A DNA stretch of 64,000 nt, from positions 124,001 to 188,000 of the forward strand of contig NZ_PPEG02000010.1 in NCBI RefSeq assembly GCF_002899945.2, given 5' to 3'. The stretch comes from Chryseobacterium viscerum (GTDB lineage: Bacteria; Bacteroidota; Bacteroidia; Flavobacteriales; Weeksellaceae). The position numbers and the translations under genes are program-made. The notes below the pieces were generated by a model. It did not search any database. It worked only from the letters and a program-made list of their open reading frames with translations, and was not told the DNA's origin. Of this stretch, positions 34,700 through 46,225 are shown piece by piece. Positions within the stretch are counted from its first letter, which is position 1; every line of letters starts with the position of its first letter.

Positions 34700-37084
34700 T
34701 TAAGCCTGCTTTTTGAAATATTTCCGACCTAAAATCCAAGTTGAAACTGTAGTAAAGGTAACCACTGTGATCGAACTGATTGGCATAATGATTGCTGCGA
34801 AGAGCGGATGCATATGCCCTGTAACTGCGTAACTTAAACCAACAATATTGTACAAAAAGCTGATTATAAATGTCATTTTCACAATGGTGATAGAGCCTTT
34901 ACAAACATTCAGATAATTGTCCAGGGTGACTACTTTATCACCATTCATGATGACATCAGAGGATGGTGTAAAACTGTTGGTGTCGTCGGCAATAGCAATC
35001 CCTACATTACTCTGTTTTAAAGCTCCTGCATCATTAAGGCCGTCTCCAAGCATTGCCACTTTCATGTGCTGATCCTGAAGGGTTTTTATATAATTCAGTT
35101 TGTCTTCCGGGCTCTGGTTAAAGGCCATTCCTTTGTAGTTTGGAATAAGCTCTTTAAGCTGGTTTTCTTCTGAGGAATTGTCTCCGCTCAGGATAAATAT
35201 TTTGTAGTGGGTTAGTTTTGTGAAAAGTTCTCTCAGTTTCGGGCGGTATTCATTTTTAAAGATGAATTTACCTAGATATTCACCATTTTTACTGATATAA
35301 ACTGCTGTTTCAAGGTTTTTAGGCTCCTGGTTGTTATACCTTGCGGATCCGATTTTATAAAGATTTCCTCTTACGCTGGCTTCATATCCTTTTCCTGAAA
35401 TTTCAATGAAATTCTCTACAGGGAAATAATCATCGCTTACTTCAATGAACTCATATAATGATTTTGAAAGCGGGTGATTGGAGTTCTTTAATAATGTTTT
35501 GATATTCAAGGAATCAAACTCGTTGATCTCAGATCCGTCGTATTTGATATTTGATTTTTTTCTGTGGGTAATGGTTCCTGTTTTATCAAAAACAATCGTA
35601 TCAAGTTTCGCGATTTTTTCAATCGTTAAAGTATCTTTTACATAAAATTTATTCCGGCCTAAAATCCTCATAATGTGTCCAAAAGTGAACGGTGCAGATA
35701 AGGCAAGCGCACAAGGACATGCGATAATCAGGATGGCTGAAATAACTTGGAACATCGTATTCAAATCAATAAAATACCAATAAGTTCCTGCGACCAAAGC
35801 AATACCTAAAATAATGAATGTGAAATATTTGCTGACGTTATTGGTTAGCGTGTCAAGCCCTGTTTCATGTTTTTTAAATGCTTCTTTATTCCAAAGCTGA
35901 GTTAAATAACTTTGATCTACGTTTTTAATCACCTCAAGTTCTAAAGAAGATCCAACCTGTTTTCCTCCCGCAAAAATTTTATCTCCGGGTTGTTTGCTGA
36001 TACTTTCGCTTTCTCCGGTGATAAAACTGTTATCAATATTTCCTTCTCCGTTGATCAAAATTCCATCAACAGGGATGATTTCCTGATTTCTAACTAGAAT
36101 CCTATCGCCAACTTTTATTTCAGACAATAGAATATTATCTTGTTTTCCTTCAAAATCAACTTTCGTTACGGCAATCGGATAGAAAGATTTGTAATCTCTG
36201 TCATAGGAAAGAGCACTGTATGTTCTTTTTTGGAAAATTTTCCCGAGAAGCATGAAGAATAAAAGTCCACAAAGGGTGTCGAAATATCCTGGACCATAAT
36301 CTGTTACCACTTCATAAATACTTCTTCCGTATAGAACAAAGATTCCTAAAACAATCGGAACGTCAATGTTGACGATCTTATTTTTTAAACCATACCATGC
36401 AGATTTATAGTAATCAGAAGCTGAGTAAAATACAACGGGCGTCGCCAGAAGGAATATCAAGGTTCTGAATAAACCTTTATAATGTTCCATCCAATAATCT
36501 TCGCCTCCAATATATTCAGGAAAGGCCAGGAACATACCGTTACCAAAAGCAAAGGCAGCAATGGCAAATTTCACTAATAAAGATTTGTCGAGATGATCTT
36601 CATTTTTATCAGCAGTTTCAAGGCTGATAACCGGTTTATACCCTAGGTTGGTTAAAAATTTAGCGAGTTCGCTTAATTTCAGATCGTTATGATTGAATGA
36701 GATCTGCAAGGTCTTCCTGGTAAAGTTGACCTGAGAATATTTGATGTCCTTATGTAAAGTATGAAGGCTTTCCAATAGCCAGATACACGAAGAACAGTGA
36801 ATTACAGGGATTTTGAATGTAACAAGACTGGTGCTTCCTTCAGAGAAATCAGTGACCTTTTCAAAAATTTCAGGAGTATCCAGGTAATCAAATTGGGTAG
36901 AATTTTCATCGTTCGGACGAATTCCTGCCCCTTTATTAAGCTCATAAAAGTTGCTTAAATTATTCGTGTTTAGAATTTCATAAACAGACTTACATCCGTT
37001 ACAACAGAAAGTCCTTTCATCAAATAAAATTCTCTCTTTTTCTATACCTTGACCACAATGAAAACAGTTCTCGCTCACCACCAT
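34700..37084 (-). CDS. ccoI: CcoI, copper-type P1B ATPase for cbb3 oxidase assembly
   Basis: 794 residues from the ATG at 37084; a further 36 in-frame upstream codons would run across the divergent crp promoter and are not credible. N-terminal metal motifs CFHCG and CCNGC (about 5-35), a heavy-metal-associated domain with HCSSCIW, eight membrane helices, the transport site ACPCALAL, phosphorylation site DKTGT, and GDGLNDAGAL. It exports/delivers copper to the oxidase from the inner membrane. Divergently transcribed from the Crp/Fnr gene and separated from ccoS by about 110 bp. Confidence 0.96.
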   Translation of the reverse strand: MVVSENCFHCGQGIEKERILFDERTFCCNGCKSVYEILNTNNLSNFYELNKGAGIRPNDENSTQFDYLDTPEIFEKVTDFSEGSTSLVTFKIPVIHCSSCIWLLESLHTLHKDIKYSQVNFTRKTLQISFNHNDLKLSELAKFLTNLGYKPVISLETADKNEDHLDKSLLVKFAIAAFAFGNGMFLAFPEYIGGEDYWMEHYKGLFRTLIFLLATPVVFYSASDYYKSAWYGLKNKIVNIDVPIVLGIFVLYGRSIYEVVTDYGPGYFDTLCGLLFFMLLGKIFQKRTYSALSYDRDYKSFYPIAVTKVDFEGKQDNILLSEIKVGDRILVRNQEIIPVDGILINGEGNIDNSFITGESESISKQPGDKIFAGGKQVGSSLELEVIKNVDQSYLTQLWNKEAFKKHETGLDTLTNNVSKYFTFIILGIALVAGTYWYFIDLNTMFQVISAILIIACPCALALSAPFTFGHIMRILGRNKFYVKDTLTIEKIAKLDTIVFDKTGTITHRKKSNIKYDGSEINEFDSLNIKTLLKNSNHPLSKSLYEFIEVSDDYFPVENFIEISGKGYEASVRGNLYKIGSARYNNQEPKNLETAVYISKNGEYLGKFIFKNEYRPKLRELFTKLTHYKIFILSGDNSSEENQLKELIPNYKGMAFNQSPEDKLNYIKTLQDQHMKVAMLGDGLNDAGALKQSNVGIAIADDTNSFTPSSDVIMNGDKVVTLDNYLNVCKGSITIVKMTFIISFLYNIVGLSYAVTGHMHPLFAAIIMPISSITVVTFTTVSTWILGRKYFKKQA

Positions 37085-37098
37085 AATATATTGAACGA

Positions 37099-37162
37099 CA
37101 AAATTATAACAATTTTTTTTGTTTATCGCGTTAAAAAGTTCTATTTTTGTGATAAATATCAT
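37099..37162. promoter_or_regulatory. divergent ccoI/crp control region with FNR-like box
   Basis: Minus strand -7 TAATTTTG (37099-37106) for ccoI; plus strand -7 TATTTTTG (37142-37149) for crp; palindromic GTGATAAATATCAT (37149-37162) just downstream of the crp -7. It overlaps the expected crp start (repression position) and is centred about 63 bp from the expected ccoI start (activation position). Confidence 0.6.
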
Positions 37163-37167
37163 ATAAA

Positions 37168-37881
37168 ATGCCGCAGGAACAACAGATAGCAATTGAAGAG
37201 AGGTTCGCCAAAGTTTTTAATGATAAATCATTTAAGGAAAGACTTTCTAGCGCAGATTTTGAAAAATACATTAATGGCAAGAAAAGACTGAGTTTTCAGA
37301 AACATGACACCATTTTCGAGGATGGTGAAACTCCCAAAGGAGTGTTTGTTCTGGAAAAAGGGGCTGCCAAACTTTCGAAATCAGGAGCGTTCGGGAAAGA
37401 TCAGATTTTAAGATTTATCAAAGAGGGGGATATCATCGGCTATCGTTCTTTGCTTTGCGGGGAAAATTTCCAGGCCAAAGCAGAAGCAATGACAGATATT
37501 GAATGTGTTTTCTTACCTGCAGATATCTTTATGTATCTGTTAGAGGTAGATCCACAGCTGTCTTTCGTAATGCTTCAGAAAATCTCATACGAATTAGGTG
37601 AATCTTCAAATACCATTACTTTCCTTGCCCAGAAAACGGTAAGAGAAAGACTGGCGGAAATTCTTTTGCTTTTGGAGCAGAAGTTAGGAGTAGATCCTGA
37701 AGGGTTCATCAAGATCTCATTGACGAGAGAAGAAATTGCCAATATTATCGGTACAGCTACAGAAAGTGCCATCCGTCTGATCTCAGAATTCAAACAGGAC
37801 AGTCTGATTGAAGTGGACGGAAGAAATATCAAGATTCTAAATCACGACAAACTCATGAAACTCGGTCACGTAGTTTTATAA
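37168..37881 (+). CDS. Crp/Fnr family transcription regulator
   Basis: 237 residues. N-terminal cyclic-nucleotide-binding-like beta barrel (about 20-150, FQKHDTIFEDGETPKGVFVLEKGAAKL) and C-terminal winged helix (LTREEIANIIGTATESAIRLISEF). Recognition-helix Glu and Arg (ESAIR) are kept as in Crp/Fnr. There is no N-terminal Cys cluster, so it is not a canonical 4Fe-4S FNR. Divergent from the cbb3 assembly gene ccoI, it is the likely oxygen/redox regulator of this locus, probably autoregulated. The leader is very short. Confidence 0.93.
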   Translation: MPQEQQIAIEERFAKVFNDKSFKERLSSADFEKYINGKKRLSFQKHDTIFEDGETPKGVFVLEKGAAKLSKSGAFGKDQILRFIKEGDIIGYRSLLCGENFQAKAEAMTDIECVFLPADIFMYLLEVDPQLSFVMLQKISYELGESSNTITFLAQKTVRERLAEILLLLEQKLGVDPEGFIKISLTREEIANIIGTATESAIRLISEFKQDSLIEVDGRNIKILNHDKLMKLGHVVL

Positions 37882-37896
37882 AATCATACAAAACTT

Positions 37897-37924
37897 AAGT
37901 CGGCTGAAGGCCGACTTTTTAACT
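37897..37924 (+). terminator. intrinsic terminator of the crp gene
   Basis: AAGTCGGC / GCCGACTT with a 5-nt loop and a T-run, 15 bp past the stop. Confidence 0.9.
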
Positions 37925-37941
37925 TTTAAAATAGATAAATT

Positions 37942-38757
37942 ATGTCTGTTCACTCTGAAATTAAAAAAGTTACGACTGAAACCTTGCGTAAAATGAAATT
38001 CGACAAGGAGAAAATAACAATGCTTACAGCCTATGATTTTACCACAGCAAAGATGGTAGATGCAGGTGGAGTAGATGCTATTTTGATTGGAGACTCTGCA
38101 GCGAATGTAATGGCTGGTTTTGAAACTACATTACCTATTACGCTCGATCAAATGATCTATCATGCTCAAAGTGTGGTAAGGGGAACCGACAGAGCTTTGG
38201 TGGTAGCAGACTTACCTTTCGGAACTTATCAGAGTAATCCTGAAAAAGCATTGGAATCTGCAGTAAGGATGATGAAGGAAGGAGGAGCACATGCTGTAAA
38301 AATTGAAGGGGGAAAAGAAATTTCCAAGTCTATCAAAAAAATTATCAATGCAGGTATCCCGGTAATGGGGCATTTGGGATTAACACCACAATCAATCTAT
38401 AAATTCGGAACCTATAAAGTAAGAGCTAAAGAAGAAGCAGAAGCTGAAAAATTGATCGCTGATGCACAGCTTTTAGAAGAATTAGGCTGTTTCTCTGTAG
38501 TATTAGAAAAAATACCTGCAGAATTAGCGAAAAAGGTTACAGAAAGCATTTCTATTCCTACCATTGGAATAGGGGCCGGAGCAGATTGTGACGGACAGGT
38601 TTTGGTATATCATGATATGGTAGGAATGAACAAAGGTTTCAGTCCGAAATTCTTAAGAAGATACCTTGACCTTTACACAGAAATTACAGGAGCGGTTGCT
38701 CAATATGTGAAAGATGTGAAAAGTGTAGAGTTTCCAAACGAAAACGAAAGCTATTAA
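37942..38757 (+). CDS. panB: Ketopantoate hydroxymethyltransferase
   Basis: 271 residues, normal length. Converts 2-oxoisovalerate plus methylene-tetrahydrofolate to ketopantoate, the first committed step of pantothenate/CoA synthesis. Seen: [35 protein letters not shown] (metal/substrate site), [25 protein letters not shown] (catalytic Glu region), IPTIGIGAG and GQVLVYHDM. It starts 17 bp after the crp terminator. The next gene follows after 3 bp. Confidence 0.98.
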   Translation: MSVHSEIKKVTTETLRKMKFDKEKITMLTAYDFTTAKMVDAGGVDAILIGDSAANVMAGFETTLPITLDQMIYHAQSVVRGTDRALVVADLPFGTYQSNPEKALESAVRMMKEGGAHAVKIEGGKEISKSIKKIINAGIPVMGHLGLTPQSIYKFGTYKVRAKEEAEAEKLIADAQLLEELGCFSVVLEKIPAELAKKVTESISIPTIGIGAGADCDGQVLVYHDMVGMNKGFSPKFLRRYLDLYTEITGAVAQYVKDVKSVEFPNENESY

Positions 38758-38760
38758 TCC

Positions 38761-39078
38761 ATGCAAAATCAACAACAATCTATCCAGGGAATATTATCCA
38801 TCGCAGCACTGATTTGTCTTGCGATCGGGTGGTTCAATTTATTTTCTCCGGAAATCAATCATTTACTTTCAAGAAAAGTTTTCTATGTCTTGATAGGTGC
38901 CAGCTTCTTTATTCAGGCTCCATTGCTTACCAACAAAAACTTTGTTTATGCGATGTATGCAGCAGCAGCTATTTGTGTAATCGGAGCTTTTATACCGGAA
39001 GGTTCAAAGCTTTCAGCGGTTAAAACAGTAGGGCTTCTGGCGGGAATTATTCTATCATTATCTAATAGAAGAAGGTAG
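38761..39078 (+). CDS. Small membrane protein of unknown function
   Basis: 105 residues with four predicted membrane helices (about 9-25, 38-53, 60-76 and 86-101) and a basic C-terminus SNRRR. No recognised family. It lies 3 bp after panB and 11 bp before the pseudouridine synthase gene, so all three are probably co-transcribed. Confidence 0.78.
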   Translation: MQNQQQSIQGILSIAALICLAIGWFNLFSPEINHLLSRKVFYVLIGASFFIQAPLLTNKNFVYAMYAAAAICVIGAFIPEGSKLSAVKTVGLLAGIILSLSNRRR

Positions 39079-39089
39079 ACTGAAAAAGT

Positions 39090-39767
39090 ATGAAGGAGCA
39101 GATTATATATGAAGACAATCATCTTCTGGTGATCAATAAAAAAGTCGGTCAGCTCGTACAGGGTGATAAAACCGGCGATGAATCACTATTAGAATCCATC
39201 AAGAATTTTATAAAAATAAGAGATGCTAAGCCGGGAAATGTTTTTCTCGGCTTGGTTCATCGTATAGACCGTCCTACATCAGGCTTGGTGATCTATGCAA
39301 AAACTTCCAAAGCGCTTTCCCGTCTTACCCAGATGGTGAAAAACCGTGAGGTTAAAAAAACGTATTGGGCCGTTGTGGGAAAAGAGATAATTCCACAGAG
39401 TCAGAGATTGGTTCATTATCTAAAGAAAAACGAGAAGAATAATAAAGCGATTGTCTTTCCTAAGGTTACGGAAGGAGCAAAAGAAGCCATTCTAACTTAT
39501 CATGTGATCAAAACATTAGATAATTATCTGCTTCTTGAGATTGATCTTGAAACCGGGAGACATCATCAGATCCGTGCTCAGTTGTCAAAAACGGGAATTC
39601 CTATCAAAGGTGATTTAAAATATGGTGCTCCACGTTCCAATCCGGATGGAGGAATTAATCTTCATGCCAGAAAACTGGAATTTATTCATCCGGTAACCAA
39701 AGAAAACATTGAAATCATAGCTCCCGTTCCGCAGAATGATGCCATTTGGAGAGCTTGTGAAGAATAG
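39090..39767 (+). CDS. RluA-family pseudouridine synthase
   Basis: 225 residues. The catalytic motif HRIDRPTSGLVIYAKT contains the nucleophilic Asp of the RluA family. ETGRHHQIRAQL and GDLKYGAP are further family blocks. There is no N-terminal S4 domain and the length is short, as in RluC/RluA-like single-domain enzymes. The target RNA site cannot be assigned. It ends the panB operon before a strong terminator. Confidence 0.93.
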   Translation: MKEQIIYEDNHLLVINKKVGQLVQGDKTGDESLLESIKNFIKIRDAKPGNVFLGLVHRIDRPTSGLVIYAKTSKALSRLTQMVKNREVKKTYWAVVGKEIIPQSQRLVHYLKKNEKNNKAIVFPKVTEGAKEAILTYHVIKTLDNYLLLEIDLETGRHHQIRAQLSKTGIPIKGDLKYGAPRSNPDGGINLHARKLEFIHPVTKENIEIIAPVPQNDAIWRACEE

Positions 39768-39788
39768 TGAAGAATGTAAATAAAAAAT

Positions 39789-39824
39789 AAAAAGCCCGTC
39801 TCTGGAATTGAGACGGGCTTTTTG
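39789..39824 (+). terminator. intrinsic terminator of the panB operon
   Basis: AAAAGCCCGTCTC / GAGACGGGCTTTTT with a 7-nt loop; a very stable stem and T-run. Confidence 0.95.
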
Positions 39825-39843
39825 TTTAAAATCATTTCAGATT

Positions 39844-39873
39844 TTGCCCATTCTAAAAAAATGTCTAACTTCG
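39844..39873 (+). promoter_or_regulatory. promoter of the thiamine operon
   Basis: TTG (39844-39846), 19-bp spacer, TAACTTCG (39866-39873, one base off TAnnTTTG). Transcription would start close to 39880, at the 5' edge of the TPP aptamer. Confidence 0.6.
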
Positions 39874-39880
39874 TCCCATA

Positions 39881-39960
39881 CTTTAGGGGTGTCTGTTATC
39901 AACAGACTGAGACTTTACCCTTTGAACCTGATCTGGATCATACCAGCGTAGGGAAAAGTA
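39881..39960 (+). ncRNA. TPP riboswitch (THI element)
   Basis: The conserved THI-box blocks are all present: AGGGGTG, CTGAGA, the ACCCTTTGAACCTGATC core, and CCAGCGTAGGGAA. The variable P3 arm is a short CTGTTATCAACAG stem. It precedes the full thiamine biosynthesis operon. Known function: binds thiamine pyrophosphate and switches off downstream expression. No T-run follows, and a hairpin covers the thiS start, so control is probably at translation. Confidence 0.97.
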
Positions 39961-39997
39961 GGTGACTTTTACTGTGCATTCTATTGTACAATAATGG

Positions 39998-40032
39998 CCA
40001 TTCCTAAAGTATATTTAAAATATTAGGAATGG
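39998..40032 (+). promoter_or_regulatory. hairpin sequestering the thiS start codon (riboswitch expression platform)
   Basis: CCATTCCTAA (39998-40007) pairs perfectly with TTAGGAATGG (40023-40032). The thiS ATG is 40029-40031, inside the 3' arm. An A/T-rich inner stem can extend it. Confidence 0.65.
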
Positions 40033-40235
40033 AACTTATAATCAACCACACCCGAAAAACATTTGATGTACTTCCTGAAACGCTGGAAGCATTATTGGCT
40101 ATTGAACTACCCGGAAAGAAAAAAGGTATTGCCGTAGCCCTCAACAATCGCATTATTCCGCTGCCGCTCTGGGCGGAAACCATCCTCAACAATAACGATT
40201 CAATTTTAATCATTACTGCCACTCAAGGCGGTTAA
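40029..40235 (+). CDS. thiS: Sulfur carrier protein ThiS
   Basis: 68 residues, ubiquitin-like beta-grasp protein. It ends in ATQGG; the C-terminal Gly-Gly is adenylated by ThiF and thiocarboxylated to donate sulfur for the thiazole ring. The ALLAIELPGKKKGIAVALNNRIIPLPLWAET middle is typical. First gene of the operon, with its start codon in a hairpin. Confidence 0.95.
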   Translation: MELIINHTRKTFDVLPETLEALLAIELPGKKKGIAVALNNRIIPLPLWAETILNNNDSILIITATQGG

Positions 40236-42630
<2,395 letters not shown>

Positions 42631-42655
<25 letters not shown>

Positions 42656-43371
42656 GTATTGCGGGCTTTGATCCGAGTGGTGGAGCAGGCTTATTGTCAG
42701 ATAGTAAAACCTTTGAACAATCGAAAGTGATGGGACTGGGAGTGTGTACAGCCTTGACATTACAAACAGCTTCCAAATGTCTGAGTTTAGAATGGCGTCC
42801 TGTGGATGAAGTGGTTGAAGCGATTCAGGTGCTGATGGAAAATTATCTCATTTCAGCAGTGAAAATCGGAATTGTGAAAGATGCGGAATTTCTGGGTAAA
42901 ATTATTGAAGCAGTAAAGGCTGGTAACCCTGAAGTAAAAATCGTTTGGGATCCGGTGCTGAAAAGTACTTCTGAATTTACCTTTTTTGACCTTGAAACAC
43001 TTCCACAGCTGAAGCACATTGTAAACGATATCAGCTTAATGACTCCCAATTACAATGAATATAGGGTTTTAAAGGAAAATAATCTTTTACCGGATACTAA
43101 TAAATGTTCATTACTGATCAAAGGAGGACATAGAAAAGACCTTTTGGGAACGGATGTTTTAGTTGGAAACGGTACAGAAACACTTTTAAAACCAAGTGAT
43201 GATAATGAGATCTGTTTTCCCAAGCATGGTTCGGGCTGTGTTTTATCTTCAGCCATTACAGCAGAACTGGCGAAGGGTGAAAATAGGGAAACAGCCTGTC
43301 GGAAAGGGAAATTATACATCGAAAAATTTTTAAAAAGCAATCCCTCGTTACTGGGAACACACTCATCGTAA
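42631..43371 (+). CDS. thiD: Hydroxymethylpyrimidine/phosphomethylpyrimidine kinase
   Basis: 246 residues, ribokinase fold. SIAGFDPSGGAGLLSDSKT at the N-terminus, VKIGIV, WDPVLKST, LMTPNYNEY, LIKGGHR, and the KHGSGCVLSSAI site with the catalytic Cys. Phosphorylates HMP to HMP-PP. It starts 25 bp inside the preceding gene, so translation is coupled. Confidence 0.96.
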
Positions 43372-43373
43372 AT

Positions 43374-43988
43374 ATGGAAAAATTACAATACATATCACAG
43401 GGAAATACAATACAGGAACAGGAACTTCATATTCGTAAAGCCCTGGATAACGGAATCAAATGGGTGCAGGTCCGATGGAAAAATGCTCCTGAAAACGAAT
43501 TAATTAACCTCTGTGAAATATCAAAACAGCTTTGCTCGGAATATCAGTCTGTTTGTATCATTAACGATCATGTACAGCTGGCAAAAAAGATAGATGCTGA
43601 CGGGGTCCATTTGGGATTGAATGACAGCTCTGTCGAAGAAGCAAGATTAATCCTGGGAGAAAATAAGATTATTGGCGGAACGGCGAATACCCTTGAAGAT
43701 GTGCTTCAAAGGCTCAATGAATCTTGTGATTATATTGGTTTGGGACCATTGAGATTTACGGCAACCAAAGAAAAGCTAAGTCCTGTTCTTGGATTTGAAG
43801 GGTATCAGAAAATTGTTGATGGTTTAAGAGAAAAATCAATAGACATCCCCAGAATATTTGCGATTGGAGGTGTAACCCTTGAAGATATTTTGTCATTGCA
43901 GCAGATCGGAATCTATGGGGTTTCCGTATCAGGATTGATTACAAAACAGCCAACCATTATTAATGAATTAAAAAAAGTAATGATATGA
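43374..43988 (+). CDS. thiE: Thiamine-phosphate synthase ThiE
   Basis: 204 residues, TIM barrel. [62 protein letters not shown] and [11 protein letters not shown] are the ThiE substrate and phosphate loops. Joins HMP-PP and thiazole phosphate. In the fourth block Arg replaces the more usual Phe/Tyr (VQVRWK), which is also seen in other Bacteroidetes in my recollection. It lies 2 bp after thiD and overlaps thiG by 4 bp. Confidence 0.95.
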   Translation: MEKLQYISQGNTIQEQELHIRKALDNGIKWVQVRWKNAPENELINLCEISKQLCSEYQSVCIINDHVQLAKKIDADGVHLGLNDSSVEEARLILGENKIIGGTANTLEDVLQRLNESCDYIGLGPLRFTATKEKLSPVLGFEGYQKIVDGLREKSIDIPRIFAIGGVTLEDILSLQQIGIYGVSVSGLITKQPTIINELKKVMI

Positions 43989-44761
43989 ACAATCAGAAAT
44001 TAGAAATCGCAGGAAGAACTTTTGAATCAAGACTGTTTTTAGGAACAGGAAAATTCGGAAGTCTGAGAGATATGGTACAATCTGTCATCGCATCAGAAAC
44101 CGATATGGTAACTATGGCTCTGAAAAGAATAGATGCCCAGTCTAATGAAGATGATCTGCTCGACTCATTAAGAGAAACAAAGGTTCATCTTCTGCCCAAT
44201 ACTTCTGGAGCGAGAACCGCCAAAGAAGCAGTATTGGCCGCGCAATTAGCCAGAGAAGCATTGGAAACAAACTGGGTGAAACTGGAAATTCATCCGGATC
44301 CGAAATATTTATTACCAGATCCTATTGAAACCCTATATGCCACCGAAGAACTTGCCAAACTAGGATTTGTCGTGATGCCTTACATTCACGCCGATCCTGT
44401 CCTGTGCAAACGTCTTGAAGATGCCGGAACAGCAGTAGTAATGCCTTTGGGAGCACCCATTGGCACCAATAAAGGATTAAGAACCCTGGACTTTCTGGAA
44501 ATCATCATCAGCCAAAGTAATGTTCCAGTAGTGGTAGATGCAGGAATTGGAGCACCATCAGATGCAGCAAAAGCAATGGAAATGGGAGCAGATGCGGTGT
44601 TGGTAAATACAGCAATTGCCGTTGCCGGAAATCCATTGAATATGGCAGTAGCTTTTAAAGAAGGAGTTATTGCAGGAAGAAGAGCCTTTGAATCAGGATT
44701 GGGAGCAATAGCCAACCATGCCGAAGCTTCAAGTCCGCTCACATCATTTTTATTTGAATAA
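43985..44761 (+). CDS. thiG: Thiazole synthase ThiG
   Basis: 258 residues. Condenses DXP, dehydroglycine and ThiS thiocarboxylate to the thiazole. Family blocks [44 protein letters not shown] (Schiff-base Lys), [44 protein letters not shown]. The stop and next start are 10 bp apart. Confidence 0.99.
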   Translation: MNNQKLEIAGRTFESRLFLGTGKFGSLRDMVQSVIASETDMVTMALKRIDAQSNEDDLLDSLRETKVHLLPNTSGARTAKEAVLAAQLAREALETNWVKLEIHPDPKYLLPDPIETLYATEELAKLGFVVMPYIHADPVLCKRLEDAGTAVVMPLGAPIGTNKGLRTLDFLEIIISQSNVPVVVDAGIGAPSDAAKAMEMGADAVLVNTAIAVAGNPLNMAVAFKEGVIAGRRAFESGLGAIANHAEASSPLTSFLFE

Positions 44762-44770
44762 ACCAAAATC

Positions 44771-45889
44771 ATGAAAAGCTTTAAAGATGTTTTTGAAAAC
44801 TATCAATGGGATGAGGTAAAGAATAAGCTTGAAAAAGTAAGTCTGTCTGATGTAAGACACAGTCTTCAGAAAAAGAATAAAACACTTGATGACTTTCTGA
44901 ATTTCCTGTCACCAGCCGCTTCTCAGGAACTGGAACTGATGGCAAGAATGACACAGATGCTTACCCAAAAACGATTTGGAAAAACCATTCAGCTCTATGC
45001 TCCGCTGTATCTCAGTAATGAGTGTCAGAATATCTGTACCTATTGTGGATTCAGTCTTGATAACCAATTGAAGAGAAAAACGCTTTCTGATACGGAACTG
45101 ATGATTGAAGCATCAGTATTGAAATCAATGGGAGTGAATCATGTATTGCTGGTAAGCGGAGAAGCCAATAAAATTGTAGGAGTTCCTTACTTTCAGAATG
45201 CTGTCCGTAAATTAAAACCTCATTTTTCCAATATTTCCATTGAAGTTCAGCCATTAATGGAAGAAGAATACAGGCTGCTTCATGAGGAAGGAGTACATTC
45301 TGTGTTGGTTTATCAGGAAACTTACCATCAGGACGTTTACAGAGAATACCATCCGAAAGGTAAAAAATCGAACTTCCATTTCCGGCTGGAAACTCCGGAC
45401 CGTATAGGAAGAGCGGGGATTCATAAAATCGGTCTGGGAGTTCTCCTGGGACTTGAAGATTGGAGGGTTGATAGTTTTTTCAACGCCTTACACATTGATT
45501 ATCTTCAGAAACAGTACTGGAAAAGTAAATTTTCTGTTTCCTTTCCAAGGCTCAGACCGGCAGAAGGAATCATAGAACCCAATTTTATTATGGAAGACAA
45601 AGATCTGCTTCAGCTGATCTGTGCCTATAGAATCTGGAATGAAGACCTGGAGATCTCTATTTCTACGAGAGAAAATGAAGTATTCAGAAATAATATTATA
45701 TCACTGGGAGCAACAGCCATGAGTGCAGGATCAAAAACCAATCCGGGAGGCTATGCTGTGGATAAAGAATCCCTGGAACAGTTTGAAACCAGCGATGAAC
45801 GAAGCATGGAAGAGATGAAAATAATGATTAAAAAAGCAGGTTATGATCCTGTGATGAAAGACTGGGATTCTGTTTACAGTGGATTTTAA
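44771..45889 (+). CDS. thiH: 2-iminoacetate synthase ThiH
   Basis: 372 residues, radical SAM enzyme cleaving tyrosine to dehydroglycine. The cluster motif CQNICTYCGF has the CxxxCxxC pattern. VLLVSGE, MEEEYRLLHEEGVHSVLVYQETYH, RIGRAGIHKIGLGVLLGL and SPPRLRPAEG-like SFPRLRPAEG follow. Use of ThiH rather than ThiO fits anaerobic-compatible thiazole synthesis. The last 16 codons are duplicated downstream. Confidence 0.98.
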   Translation: MKSFKDVFENYQWDEVKNKLEKVSLSDVRHSLQKKNKTLDDFLNFLSPAASQELELMARMTQMLTQKRFGKTIQLYAPLYLSNECQNICTYCGFSLDNQLKRKTLSDTELMIEASVLKSMGVNHVLLVSGEANKIVGVPYFQNAVRKLKPHFSNISIEVQPLMEEEYRLLHEEGVHSVLVYQETYHQDVYREYHPKGKKSNFHFRLETPDRIGRAGIHKIGLGVLLGLEDWRVDSFFNALHIDYLQKQYWKSKFSVSFPRLRPAEGIIEPNFIMEDKDLLQLICAYRIWNEDLEISISTRENEVFRNNIISLGATAMSAGSKTNPGGYAVDKESLEQFETSDERSMEEMKIMIKKAGYDPVMKDWDSVYSGF

Positions 45890-46029
45890 ATTTTTAAACC
45901 ATTAAGAACTTTGAAGAGGTGAAGTTTAATTAAGAAAAATCAAAGATTTTTAAGATAGCATCTTTTTCAAGCGAAGCTCAACTTAACTTTCCTTAAAAAC
46001 TTAAAGGATCTTAATGGTTCAATGATTAT
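45841..46029. repeat. copy 1 of a tandem duplication (thiH 3' end plus palindromic element)
   Basis: About 189 bp: the last codons of thiH followed by a non-coding element with outer arms AACCATTAAGA (45897-45907) / TCTTAATGGTT (46009-46019) and an inner stem AAAAATC / GATTTTT. It fills the 336-bp thiH-thiF gap together with copy 2. Confidence 0.88.
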
Positions 46030-46046
46030 AAAGTATGAAATTAGAG

Positions 46047-46095
46047 TTACGATCCTGTCATGAAAGACTGGGATTCCGTGTACAGCGGATTTTAA
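46047..46095 (+). pseudogene. thiH C-terminal remnant
   Basis: Encodes YDPVMKDWDSVYSGF plus stop, identical at protein level to the end of thiH; the nucleotide differences are synonymous. Not expressed as a protein by itself; a trace of the duplication. Confidence 0.85.
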
Positions 46096-46224
46096 ATTTG
46101 TAAACCATTAAGAACTTTGAAGAGGTGAAGCTTAATTAAGAAAAATCGAAGATTTTTAAGATAGCATCTAGCTCAACTTAACTTTCCTTAAAAACTTAAA
46201 GAATCTCAATGGTTCAATTATAAT
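46047..46224. repeat. copy 2 of the tandem duplication
   Basis: About 178 bp, offset 206 bp from copy 1, with scattered substitutions and an 11-bp deletion relative to it. The same outer arms and inner stem are present, with one change in the right arm. It ends just before the thiF ATG. Confidence 0.88.
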
Positions 46225-46225
46225 T

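Noticed and set aside
37085-37192. N-terminal extension of ccoI
   Set aside because: The extra codons cross the divergent crp promoter and start codon; the first metal-binding motif CFHCG begins right after the ATG at 37084.
45890-46225. Insertion sequence remnant between thiH and thiF
   Set aside because: No transposase fragment, no terminal repeats of IS type; explained by tandem duplication of a palindromic element.
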